Shown here one piece after another: positions 17,479 to 25,964 of a stretch of 53,037 nt of DNA (within the stretch, counting starts at the first letter, position 1; each line of letters opens with the position of its first letter). The stretch comes from Pirellulaceae bacterium. GTDB taxonomy: Bacteria; Planctomycetota; Planctomycetia; Pirellulales; Pirellulaceae. The stretch is taken from assembly GCA_016784735.1 (NCBI GenBank), contig JADHUC010000026.1, positions 1 through 53,037 of the forward strand, read 5' to 3'. The notes beneath the pieces were generated by a model. The model had not been told where the DNA came from, did not search any database, and worked only from the letters and a program-made list of their open reading frames with translations. Made by a program: the position numbers and the translations under genes.

Positions 17479-20400
17479 TCACTTGTCATCGGATTCCGGC
17501 AAGTCTTGTTGTTGGGCTGTGGACTCGTTACGCTCGTCGCCTCGGATATGGATGTCGCGTTGCGGGAATGCGATCTCGATGCGCTCTTGGTTGAATCTTT
17601 CATGAATTGTCGTGTGCAGATCGTGGGTGGTTTCGAGCCGGTCGTCGAGTTTGGCGACGTATGCACGGATAAGGAAGTTCAGCGAGCTGTCTCCGAACTG
17701 CTCGAATGTCACCCGCGGCTCTGGGTCCTCAAGTACGTTGGGATGGTCGCGCAGAATCTCGAACAGCAGTTCTCGTACGCGTCTGGTATCCGACCCATAT
17801 GCGACTCCAACCGTGAGCAAGATACGGTTGGTCGTATCCGAAAGCGTCCAATTCAGAAGGCGGCCCGTTATTAAGTCCTTGTTCGGAACAATCAGTTCCT
17901 GCCGATCCCAGTTTCGGATGGTTGTTGCGCGGATACGGATTCTTGTCACCACGCCTGTGGCGTTGTCCAGTGTGATAACGTCGCCAACGCGGATCGGTCG
18001 TTCGAACAGCAGGATGATGCCCGAAACAAAATTCGCGAATATCTCCTGCAATCCAAAGCCCAGCCCGACGCCCAGTGCGGCTACCAGCCACTGTATCTTG
18101 CCCCAAGTGATTCCGAGGGCGCTGCAGATGACGATAACGCCAACGAGAACAATAGCGTACTGAATCAACGTCCTCGCCGCGTAGCGAACCGACGAGTCAA
18201 GCGGCAACCGTTCCAACAGGATGAACTCCGTCACTCCGGGTATATTCCTGACGACGAAGAAGAAGATGCAGCCCACCAGCGCGGTAAACAAAACGTCGGC
18301 CACGGTGATCCATTGGATCGTCCCATCGACTCCTTCGGTTGGCCAGAGTCTTCCCTGTTTCAGCACTCCCAGAGCCGGCAACACATCCACCCAGATCAGC
18401 CACATACCCACAAACCCGGCGAAAAGCAGGAGGCTCCGAATCAATTGCCGCGTTTGGGCGTCGATGGTCGCTAGTTCAACGACCTCTTCCTCGGGGGCCA
18501 GCAAACTTGAATCGCCACTTGCATCTCCGCTGTTTTCCCGTTCGGCTCGGCGCTCTTGCGCCTGCTGGTATGCGATTCTTCGACGCATTACCAGCACGCC
18601 GCGGTACGCGACAGCGCCCAGCATAAGTAGTCCGACAAGTAGCAAGGCCGTCGCCTGGAGCCGCTCCATGAGCAGCCAAGACGTGTAGTAGTAACCGATA
18701 GCTGCCAGCACGGCAAAAAGGAGCGGCACGAATACAATTGCCGCGTACCAGACATATCGCGTCCGATCGAGCCAACCGCCTCCGTTGGCGGCAATGACCT
18801 CTTGCAGCACACCGCCTTTGAGCCGAAAGATCCGGTGGAGAATGACGGCAAGGATTGCCGTGGCCACGATAAAGCAAAGGCGTCCCAATGAGTTGTGGTA
18901 TAGTTCGTTGTCTTGCTCATGCAACGTGGCTGCCAAGAGAATCAAGGGGAGAACGAGCAATATGAGCATGCGAAGATTTGGCCGCAGTATGGAAAGGACT
19001 CCCTCGGACCAGCCAAAATGAGCTTCGGCCAATCCGCGGCGACGACAAATCTGTCGGAACAACTCCAGCGGGAGAAGACTCGCGGCAACCACGATTAAGC
19101 CACTGGCCAGCGTTCGGGCAAACTCATTCGAATACAACTCCATTCGCCAAGCGATACACCAAGCGAGCAGCGGCCACGGCAGCCCGGTCAGAATCGTCAG
19201 CACCAATGCCCTCAACGTCGGCAGAAACTCTCGGCACGTTCTTCGTGACGCCACGGTCGCCGTTTCGCCAATGTGCCTTCGAAGACGTCTTCGGTAGTAG
19301 AACAGCGAGGCGAGAGCGACCACGGCCAAGCCAACGGAGATGGGACTGTTCCGCGCATCGGTAAGGGCCGCCTTTCCGATAGCCAACCAGGAACCCGGTT
19401 GAACGAGCCATATCGCGGCTCGGGCCGCATGCCTGGCGTCGTCCGGAGAAAGCGTTGTGCAACTCCTGACGAAGAAAACGTGTTCATCGACGAAATCGGC
19501 ATATTGGTCAAGCAGACCAACCAGATGCTGCTGCTCGGTATTCAAATCCACCAACCGTTCGAAGTAGTGGTTTGTGTCGTCAATCAGGTTATCGAGAATC
19601 TGCTTTTCCTTGAGCAGCAGGTCGCGCAACGATCCCTCGGTCTCGCTTTCCCTGAGGACAGTGCGTTGCAGATCCAATTTGGCCAACGCAGATCGTGTTT
19701 CAGCGTCAACGTCGGCCAGATCGGTACGTCGATCCTCAAGCTCGAACAGATCGGACTGCACCTCCTGAATCGTCCGTTGACGTCTCTCGATGTGGCGTCG
19801 CGCGGACGGTTCATCGGGCAACGACGCTCGTTGCTTCCTCATGAGCAGCCCAAAGGTTGATGAGCTGTCGGTCTTGGCACGGTTTTGGATGCGTTTGAAC
19901 TCATCGGTCAAATCTGCCAACTGCTTCTGTATGGCGCCGAACTCGCCGGTAACCGCTTGAATCTGCTCGGCCAACTCCAACCGTTTCTCAGCAAGCTCCA
20001 GGTTGTTTTGTGCAAACGGCTGCAGCGACAGCGGAACGCTCTTGATGTCCGCTTCTGCCTGCTCGGCCTGAGCTTCGGCGTCTTCCCTGCGTCGAGCGTT
20101 AACTAGGTCCCGGAGTCTCGCAAGGTCCTGGTCCAGACGAGTCACGCGACGTGCGGCAAGATCTCGTTGGTTTCGCAACAGTTCCGTCTGCGCGTTGTAT
20201 GCGGGCAGCTCTTTCTCTAATGCGGAGATCTCACTACGAATCGCCTGACGCCGAGCAAGCAACAACGTTTCCTTGGCCAAACGCAAGCTTTCTGGGTCGC
20301 CCAGAGTGTCCAAGCCAGCCAAGTCCGATTCCACGTTAGCCAAACGTTCTCTCGACTTGGGGACCGCCTGAGGGATATCCAGGCGCCGAGCGGCTCTTCG

Positions 20401-20886
20401 TTGCGATTCGGCTTCGGCGTCGGCCAACTCCCTCTTTGCCTGTTCCAGTTGCGTCCGGGATTCCGACAGCTTCCTGTCCAAATCGGCAAGACTAAATCCG
20501 GCGGTACTGGTCATATCGAACTCCGGCATTGGCTCGTCCAGCTCACGACGGGCCGTCTCGGTGTTCGTTGGCGCCGTTATCACCCACTGGTCGAATTGCC
20601 GGGCCTTGTCCTGCTGGATTGCCGCCGCTTCGAGTTGCTGCTTGGCCTGCTGGCAGAGGTCCCGCAGCCTTCCTTTGGTCACTTCGTCGAACTCCGCTGA
20701 TTCTTCAATTGCCTTCAAGCGGCCTTCCACGATCTCGACCGTGATCGACTCGTCAGGCGCTCCGGCAACGATTGTCGATGGAGGGCCGGTTGGCTCCTGC
20801 GCCTCGCAGAGTGATCTGTTGACAGCCAACGCGAGTACGAGACAAGACGGCGCAAGCCAAATTCGATATGCTAATGCAAGACACAT
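17479..20886 (-). CDS. Giant MscK/MscM-like mechanosensitive channel
   Basis: This 1135-aa protein has a signal peptide (about 1-29). About 400 residues of periplasmic alpha-helical coiled coil follow (the MscS-porin region, rich in Gln/Glu/Arg/Ala heptads), then a block of about ten TM helices, and a C-terminal MscS core from about residue 880. That core has the pore helix (VAALGVGLGFGLQEIFANFVSG), FERPIRVGD, and the beta domain with IVPNKDLITGRLLNWTLSD. MscK-type proteins gate under tension and in E. coli depend on K+. A hydrophilic acidic loop (GDASGDSSLLAPEEEVVEL) interrupts the TM block. The ATG at 20886 has GAGGG upstream and lies 12 bp after the stop of the preceding gene, so the two are probably co-transcribed. 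Confidence 0.93.
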   Translation of the reverse strand: MCLALAYRIWLAPSCLVLALAVNRSLCEAQEPTGPPSTIVAGAPDESITVEIVEGRLKAIEESAEFDEVTKGRLRDLCQQAKQQLEAAAIQQDKARQFDQWVITAPTNTETARRELDEPMPEFDMTSTAGFSLADLDRKLSESRTQLEQAKRELADAEAESQRRAARRLDIPQAVPKSRERLANVESDLAGLDTLGDPESLRLAKETLLLARRQAIRSEISALEKELPAYNAQTELLRNQRDLAARRVTRLDQDLARLRDLVNARRREDAEAQAEQAEADIKSVPLSLQPFAQNNLELAEKRLELAEQIQAVTGEFGAIQKQLADLTDEFKRIQNRAKTDSSSTFGLLMRKQRASLPDEPSARRHIERRQRTIQEVQSDLFELEDRRTDLADVDAETRSALAKLDLQRTVLRESETEGSLRDLLLKEKQILDNLIDDTNHYFERLVDLNTEQQHLVGLLDQYADFVDEHVFFVRSCTTLSPDDARHAARAAIWLVQPGSWLAIGKAALTDARNSPISVGLAVVALASLFYYRRRLRRHIGETATVASRRTCREFLPTLRALVLTILTGLPWPLLAWCIAWRMELYSNEFARTLASGLIVVAASLLPLELFRQICRRRGLAEAHFGWSEGVLSILRPNLRMLILLVLPLILLAATLHEQDNELYHNSLGRLCFIVATAILAVILHRIFRLKGGVLQEVIAANGGGWLDRTRYVWYAAIVFVPLLFAVLAAIGYYYTSWLLMERLQATALLLVGLLMLGAVAYRGVLVMRRRIAYQQAQERRAERENSGDASGDSSLLAPEEEVVELATIDAQTRQLIRSLLLFAGFVGMWLIWVDVLPALGVLKQGRLWPTEGVDGTIQWITVADVLFTALVGCIFFFVVRNIPGVTEFILLERLPLDSSVRYAARTLIQYAIVLVGVIVICSALGITWGKIQWLVAALGVGLGFGLQEIFANFVSGIILLFERPIRVGDVITLDNATGVVTRIRIRATTIRNWDRQELIVPNKDLITGRLLNWTLSDTTNRILLTVGVAYGSDTRRVRELLFEILRDHPNVLEDPEPRVTFEQFGDSSLNFLIRAYVAKLDDRLETTHDLHTTIHERFNQERIEIAFPQRDIHIRGDERNESTAQQQDLPESDDK

Positions 20887-20898
20887 GGGACGAACCCT

Positions 20899-22176
20899 CT
20901 ATTTTTGCTGTTTGAGCTTTCTCATGTGACTGGCGGACGTCCAGATAAGCGGCGGTCCGTCGTCGGGCTCAAAGGGGACTCTCTCCATGTGGCCCCACAC
21001 CGACCAGCGTTCTCCCAACCTGGCCGGATTCTGCGTAGTCTTGATGTCCTTGTACAGGAAGCCATAGACGGCGCAGCCCGATCCGTCGTCGAGGGCGAAC
21101 ATGGCATTGGTGCGATCGACCACCATGCCGCTGATTCTCACCAAGTCCGTACTATCGGGTTCCATGCGTGCGGCTTCCTTGTTGCTCAGCTCGATGATCT
21201 TGGGTGGCTGAGCGTCAGCAGCGGGCTCGAAGTTGTAAGTGACGCTCTTGCCGTCGATGCCCAACGTGAACCAGTCGATGTAGCCCTTGAATCCTCTGTA
21301 ATCGTTGGCCCATTTGATGGTTTCAGGCTCGAAAACATCCGCGTCTTCTTTCCGGACGCCCGCCACGAAGTTCAGACACGTGCCGGTGGCCGTGCAGGTT
21401 GGGGTGCCCACGGGCTCGGTCGTGTCGTCCCAACCGGCACTTTTCCAACCGCCTTCGGCCAAGCCAACGGTCGAGGTCGGCACGAGAGCCCAGTCGCCGT
21501 ACGTTTCAATCAAATCGGTCCACGAAGCAAACTCCTGCCGCGGCGGACCGAAGGTGAACCAGCGGCCGCACATCATGGGGCCGGGGTGATTGAAGTCGAT
21601 AGCGTCGTAACGTAGCCACTTTTTACAGTGCCGCCCGCAATTCTCGCCCCGAACCTTGTGTTTCTGCCAGGGCATGAACCAGAACTGTTTGCGCTGCTTG
21701 CCGTCCGGACTCTGGGCGGTAAGCTGCAGTTGGATCAACTGCTTGGGGTAGGTCCACCACAGTTTCCAACTGCTCCAATTATTCCGATTTGGTGTCCCTG
21801 TGGGGATGTGGACATTGTAGGCGTAGTACTCCAGGGACGTTATGCGTTTCAACGCGATGCCGGCCAGCGGCTGGCCATCGAAAGTGTCGAGCCCAAGCCA
21901 AGCGATTGGCGGAGTGGCTCCAGACTTAATGCCTATCGTTGCGTAGTATGCGCCTTTACCCAAGTCTGTGTCGTCGTCAGCTACAAATGCTTTCTCTCTC
22001 TCATACATGGCCGGCCCGTGAGTGACCAGGTCCGCCGTAGCTCCTTTGTTCGTCACGATTACCCAGCCTTGCATGTGCTCGGGCGAGACCGTGACAACCG
22101 CGGCCTTTGCGTACGCGGCGACCAGCACCACAACAACTGTCGACAGCAAGGTCGTTCTTGCGAAGCACTTCTTCAT
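20899..22176 (-). CDS. Secreted protein of unknown function, upstream of MscK-like gene
   Basis: I do not recognise this 425-aa protein. It has a clear signal peptide (MKKCFARTTLLSTVVVVLVA, cleavage near AYAKA). The middle is aromatic-rich and reads like a beta-sandwich (WSSWKLWWTYPKQ, FWFMPWQKH, GRWFTFGPP). Several Cys are present, including CGRHC and CTATGTC. The last 90 residues (VRISGMVVDRTNAMFALDDGSG through WSVWGHMERVPFE) resemble an OB-fold-like exported domain. AAGGAG lies nine bases before the ATG. It is 12 bp from the MscK-like gene in the same direction, suggesting co-expression, perhaps at the cell envelope. No enzymatic motif is visible. Confidence 0.7.
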   Translation of the reverse strand: MKKCFARTTLLSTVVVVLVAAYAKAAVVTVSPEHMQGWVIVTNKGATADLVTHGPAMYEREKAFVADDDTDLGKGAYYATIGIKSGATPPIAWLGLDTFDGQPLAGIALKRITSLEYYAYNVHIPTGTPNRNNWSSWKLWWTYPKQLIQLQLTAQSPDGKQRKQFWFMPWQKHKVRGENCGRHCKKWLRYDAIDFNHPGPMMCGRWFTFGPPRQEFASWTDLIETYGDWALVPTSTVGLAEGGWKSAGWDDTTEPVGTPTCTATGTCLNFVAGVRKEDADVFEPETIKWANDYRGFKGYIDWFTLGIDGKSVTYNFEPAADAQPPKIIELSNKEAARMEPDSTDLVRISGMVVDRTNAMFALDDGSGCAVYGFLYKDIKTTQNPARLGERWSVWGHMERVPFEPDDGPPLIWTSASHMRKLKQQK

Positions 22177-22353
22177 GGCAAGCTGCTCCTTTTGCGAAAA
22201 ACCGTTTCAGCGGAAGGCATTTGGTTCTCCGAGCAGTCTACTGCCACAGTAGCCCAAGTCGCAAGACTTCAGGCGGAAACACCGTCCTGGAAACTCCTGC
22301 AACCCCGCTACACACAGTTCTGAATTTGGCCGTGTACCAGGTCGGCCCGGTGA

Positions 22354-22374
22354 GTCCCGCTTGCCGAGCGGGGC
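22354..22374. repeat. Short GTCCCGC palindrome, copy 1
   Basis: Stem GTCCCGC / GCGGGGC around a TTGCCGA loop. It is related to the two hairpins at 23881 and 23945, which share the GTCCCG core and the TGCCG loop. This looks like a dispersed short palindrome family. Confidence 0.6.
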
Positions 22375-22406
22375 CCAAAGTGTATGCTCACAGAAAGAAC
22401 CGCCTC

Positions 22407-22587
22407 TTAGAGCCTGTTTTGGGAACGCTAGCAAGTTCAGGTTTGGGCACGCTGCACAATCTGGGAATGACTATCCCGGCGTTGCTGATGCCAATTTCGA
22501 CTCCGCAACCACGCTTCGAGGCGCCAAGAACGCTGCTTTCGGGGCTGCTAGCGTGTGCGTGCAAGCCATTCCCAAACAGGCTCTTAG
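22407..22587. mobile_element. MITE-like non-autonomous element (about 175 bp)
   Basis: The ends are near-perfect inverted repeats: GAGCCTGTTTTGGGAACG on the left, and the complement of CATTCCCAAACAGGCTC on the right (one extra T on the left). Direct repeats CTTAG (at least TTA) flank both sides, as expected for a target-site duplication. The interior has no coding capacity. A GAG-starting terminal repeat with a TTA-type duplication resembles the IS1031 group of the IS5 family; that family link is inference. It fills most of the 455-bp gap between the unknown secreted protein and the hydrolase gene. Confidence 0.7.
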
Positions 22588-22631
22588 TGTCAGTTGCTCT
22601 CCGAAACCAAACCACGTGAGGATGCCCAGCT

Positions 22632-23873
22632 ATGTTTTTCCCAACAGTTTTGCTCCCCAGGCGTACTTCGCGGACCGTAACCGGGATTTTCCTGATCCTT
22701 GTACTGTCGGTCTCTTCCATCGCACGGCCATCCGAGGCTCCGCCCGCAACTGCTCCGTTCACTGGCCCCTGGAATCTCGACCAGTTGAAGCAAACCCCCA
22801 ATTGCACATGGGGCGAAACGACCGACCTGGTGCGCGAGGTGTACTATGATGGCGAGCCGTATCAGGGCAAGCCGACGCGCGTGTTTGCATATTACGGTCG
22901 TCCCAAAGAAGGCAACGGCCCATTTCCCACGATGCTCTTGGTTCACGGCGGCGGTGGAACGGCTTTTGCCGAATGGGCCACCTTGTGGGCTCAACGCGGT
23001 TACGTCGCGCTGGCCATGGATCTGGCCGGTTGCGGCCCCGAAAGAAAACGGCTGGCCGATGGCGGACCGAACCAAAGTCACACCGAGAAATTTGCGGAGT
23101 TCACGGACGAGGCATACGGGGACATGTGGACATATCACGCCATTGCCGCGGTGATTCGCGGCCATTCGTTGCTGGCGAGCCTCGACGAGGTGGACGCCAA
23201 ACGGATCGGCGTCACCGGCATCAGTTGGGGCGGCTACTTGACGAGTATTGTCGCTGGCGTAGACGATCGGCTGAAAGTCGCCGTTCCCGTTTACGGTTGT
23301 GGTTTTCTGCAGGAAAACAGCGCGTGGCTGTCGACGTTTGATACGATGACCCCGGCACTACGCGATCGCTGGGTGCGTTTCTTCGATCCGTCGCGCTACT
23401 TGCCCGGTGTACGGTGCCCGATCCTTTTCGTGAACGGAACGAACGACTTTGCCTACCCGTTGGACAGCTACCAGAAGTCATACCGTTCCGTACCCGGCCA
23501 GCGCAAACTGTGCGTCACGGTCCGCATGCCGCACAGCCATCCGGCCGGTTGGCGGCCCATCGAGATCGGATTGTTCGTCGACAGCATACTCAAAGACGGC
23601 AAACCGTTGCCGACACTCGGGCCAATGAAGATCGAGGACGACGCGGTCACGGCTTCGTTCGAATCGCAAACTCAGATTGCCGGGGCGCAGCTTCACTACA
23701 CGCTTGATTCCGGAGAATGGAAAACGCGGAACTGGACGAGTGCCGAGGCGGCGATCGATGGCAATGCGGTCACGGCCCAGTTGCCAGGTCAAAGGCCGAC
23801 CGTTTGCTTCATCACCATCAAAGATGAACGAGGAGCCACCGTCAGCACGGAACATGCGGCATTGGCGGATTAG
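22632..23873 (+). CDS. Secreted alpha/beta hydrolase (acetyl-xylan esterase / dienelactone hydrolase type)
   Basis: This 413-aa protein has a signal peptide (hydrophobic core GIFLILVLSVSSI). An alpha/beta-hydrolase core follows: MLLVHGGGG (oxyanion strand, about 99-107), nucleophile elbow GISWGG with Ser198, acid NGTNDFAYP near 275, and histidine in MPHSHP near 302. A C-terminal beta domain of about 80 residues (FESQTQIAGAQLHYTLDSG) is probably an Ig-like accessory module. The fold suggests an esterase or prolyl-oligopeptidase-like peptidase; context among exported carbohydrate genes favours deacylation of polysaccharide. The start precedes a typical signal sequence. The MITE lies directly upstream and may affect its promoter. 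Confidence 0.85.
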   Translation: MFFPTVLLPRRTSRTVTGIFLILVLSVSSIARPSEAPPATAPFTGPWNLDQLKQTPNCTWGETTDLVREVYYDGEPYQGKPTRVFAYYGRPKEGNGPFPTMLLVHGGGGTAFAEWATLWAQRGYVALAMDLAGCGPERKRLADGGPNQSHTEKFAEFTDEAYGDMWTYHAIAAVIRGHSLLASLDEVDAKRIGVTGISWGGYLTSIVAGVDDRLKVAVPVYGCGFLQENSAWLSTFDTMTPALRDRWVRFFDPSRYLPGVRCPILFVNGTNDFAYPLDSYQKSYRSVPGQRKLCVTVRMPHSHPAGWRPIEIGLFVDSILKDGKPLPTLGPMKIEDDAVTASFESQTQIAGAQLHYTLDSGEWKTRNWTSAEAAIDGNAVTAQLPGQRPTVCFITIKDERGATVSTEHAALAD

Positions 23874-23880
23874 ATCCGCA

Positions 23881-23969
23881 GGTCCCGCCTGCCGGGCGGG
23901 ACCTTGATCCGGCTCCACCGGCTGGTGGGCTCACACGCGCTTCCAGGTCCCGTCCGGCAGACGGGACCT
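23881..23969. repeat. Pair of GGTCCCG palindromes, copies 2 and 3
   Basis: Two hairpins stand in tandem: GGTCCCGC/GCGGGACC at 23881-23903 and AGGTCCCGT/ACGGGACCT at 23945-23969. Both have a 7-nt loop containing TGCCG or its complement. They sit just after the hydrolase stop codon and could act as an mRNA 3' stabiliser. Similar sequence occurs at 22354. Confidence 0.7.
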
Positions 23970-23983
23970 ACTGTCAAGAAAAG

Positions 23984-24021
23984 GCACGGAGCCTTCCGGC
24001 CGAGACCGAAAAGCTCCGTGC
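23984..24021. terminator. Possible bidirectional terminator hairpin
   Basis: A perfect 9-bp stem (GCACGGAGC/GCTCCGTGC) with a 20-nt loop lies between the convergent hydrolase and porin genes. There is no long U-tract on either strand, so termination strength is uncertain. Confidence 0.4.
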
Positions 24022-24063
24022 GGCTCTCCAACCCACAAATCTGGAAGGTGAAGGAAACGAAAT

Positions 24064-25590
24064 CTAGAAATTCACGTGCAACTGCGTGTAGAAAAAGTCC
24101 GCGTCTCCGTTGTACGGCACGCCCGGCGTCGTTGCGTAGAAGTCTCCGGCAAAGAAGTGGGAATAGCCGAACAGGAGGTTCACTCGAGGACTGATCAGGA
24201 ACGTGGCGACGGCATCCAGTTCCTCGCCCAATTCCCGGCTACCCGCAGTGCCGGGAGCCACAGTCGCTGCGGCGAAGCGTGACATGTCGACGTTGTAGGG
24301 CACATCGTTGATGTTCTGCATCCGGAAGATGTGATACCAAAAGAGCAGTTTCAACTTCTCGTGCGGCTTCATCGTCAACAAAACGTTGGCGTCTTCAAGG
24401 TTTCGCCTGCCGAACAAGTCCATGAACCCAAGGTACTTGTGGGCCAACGGCTGATAGTGATGGTACCCGTTGCCGGCCGTGTCGTCGCCGGACGCCCAGT
24501 CGTAGTAGAGCCACAGAGTCGGTGTCCACAGGGCGCAATCGAACTTCTTGCCCACGCCAAGCGTAAACGCCCCGGCCGAATGATTCGATCCATCGGCGTT
24601 TTGGCCGACTTGAAAGGCACCTTCAAACTCGTAGAGCCATGAGTCGCGATCGCCCCAAAGCCGTGCACCGAACGTATCGTACAGGAATCCTGCATCGTGA
24701 AAGTCCAAGGCCAGCCAATAGAGATCGACGTTGGTACAACTGAGCCCTTTGTATGTCGAGTACAATCCGTACATCTCGCGGTCTAGGTTTGGTGGATCAA
24801 CTTGGACGACATCGCGTCGGAGGGGCCGGGCCCAGAATCCGTCAACATCCCAGTCCTGCCCTTCCCAAAGCAGCTTGACTCCGTCAAACGTCCGCCGGGT
24901 GTTTGCCCAATCCAGTGGCGAGACCACGCGCTGGTTGCCGTACAACAACTCCTGGCGCCCGAATCTGGCAGTCAGCGTTCCGTCGTAGCTGTCCATGGCA
25001 ACGGCATCGACAAACAGATTCTGAAGCTCGGCACGGTTCTCTTCGATGCCCCGCGGCAAGGTGTTTTCGTAGTTGCTGACCGCGTCCAGCATCTCGGCAT
25101 AGACGCGCAGGCGACTACCGATTTCAGCGTTCGCGTAGATCCTTGTCCGGTGCAGCAGAAAATCGTCGTCATTGCCGGTCAATCCCAAGCCGACACCGGC
25201 CAGGTTGCGCATATTTCGTTCGGCGTGCTGACGAAGCCGGTATTGGCCACCGATGTCCAGCGTGATCGAGTCGCCGATGGCCATGCGTTTCAAGTTGTCG
25301 CCCAAACGCCAGTCCGTGTAGCACGGATCGCACAGGTAGCCAAAATTGTTATCGTAAAACACTCCCTTGTGCGAGCCCACAACTGCCTTGTTCAGAGCCG
25401 CCGTCGAAGCCAGATAAGCAGGCTCTCCCGATGACGCATTATCTGTCACGGTCAAGCTAGCGGATGGGCTAGGTTGAGGCGATTCCGTAGGCTCTTCCGC
25501 GCCGTCTTCTTCCGCAAATGCCCAAGTCGCAGCGGTGCAAACCAGCCCCACGGCCAGGAACAGCCTGTATTGATACCACTGGGTAGCCAT
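24064..25590 (-). CDS. AlgE-like outer-membrane porin (alginate export family)
   Basis: This 508-aa outer-membrane beta-barrel has a signal peptide (about 1-26), a low-complexity Pro/Ser/Glu linker, and amphipathic strands throughout (ITLDIGGQYRLRQHAER, GTLTARFGRQELLYGNQRVVSP, KYLGFMDLFG). The last residue is an aromatic (NF). The DWANTRRTFDGVKL segment and arginine-rich barrel lining match the alginate-export family, which passes anionic polysaccharides or other solutes. A CDPC motif near 91-94 may form a disulfide. AAGGAAGG precedes the ATG. The substrate cannot be inferred: no alginate genes are nearby. Confidence 0.85.
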   Translation of the reverse strand: MATQWYQYRLFLAVGLVCTAATWAFAEEDGAEEPTESPQPSPSASLTVTDNASSGEPAYLASTAALNKAVVGSHKGVFYDNNFGYLCDPCYTDWRLGDNLKRMAIGDSITLDIGGQYRLRQHAERNMRNLAGVGLGLTGNDDDFLLHRTRIYANAEIGSRLRVYAEMLDAVSNYENTLPRGIEENRAELQNLFVDAVAMDSYDGTLTARFGRQELLYGNQRVVSPLDWANTRRTFDGVKLLWEGQDWDVDGFWARPLRRDVVQVDPPNLDREMYGLYSTYKGLSCTNVDLYWLALDFHDAGFLYDTFGARLWGDRDSWLYEFEGAFQVGQNADGSNHSAGAFTLGVGKKFDCALWTPTLWLYYDWASGDDTAGNGYHHYQPLAHKYLGFMDLFGRRNLEDANVLLTMKPHEKLKLLFWYHIFRMQNINDVPYNVDMSRFAAATVAPGTAGSRELGEELDAVATFLISPRVNLLFGYSHFFAGDFYATTPGVPYNGDADFFYTQLHVNF

Positions 25591-25836
25591 AAGAGTACAC
25601 CTTCCTTAGCGGTGGAGACAAGCAGAACCTTCCGTGCCCGTAGAAACGAGATTTCCGTCAGTCCTTGATTTCGACACACAACCGGCGTTTTCATTAATTG
25701 CCGAAATGGGCAGCCAAAAAGTCAGCTTATCCCGCAGAAGACGCATTCTTTCTGGTGGGGCTGGCGCGGTCAGGCAGATTATGACGCGAGGCCCCCTGGC
25801 TAATGCCGAGTTGAAAAGTCAGTGCAGCGAACGCGC

Positions 25837-25935
25837 GTTTAACCCGAAGCCGAAGGCGATGGCGGGAGATGGCTGGGCGCTAGGTGGGCACGGTCCATCG
25901 CGCTGCCCGCCATCGCCTCCGGCTTCGGGTTAAAC
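25837..25935. repeat. Long palindromic interspersed repeat, copy A
   Basis: Ends are GTTTAACCCGAAGCCG and its exact complement CGGCTTCGGGTTAAAC, with further pairing inward (GGCGATGGCGGG/CCCGCCATCGCC). The element is about 99 bp and is closely related to the one at 48736-48823. It occupies the 374-bp gap between the porin and metallophosphoesterase genes; the rest of that gap shows nothing recognisable. Confidence 0.88.
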
Positions 25936-25964
25936 GGGACATTGAACGACACCGGCTACGCAGC

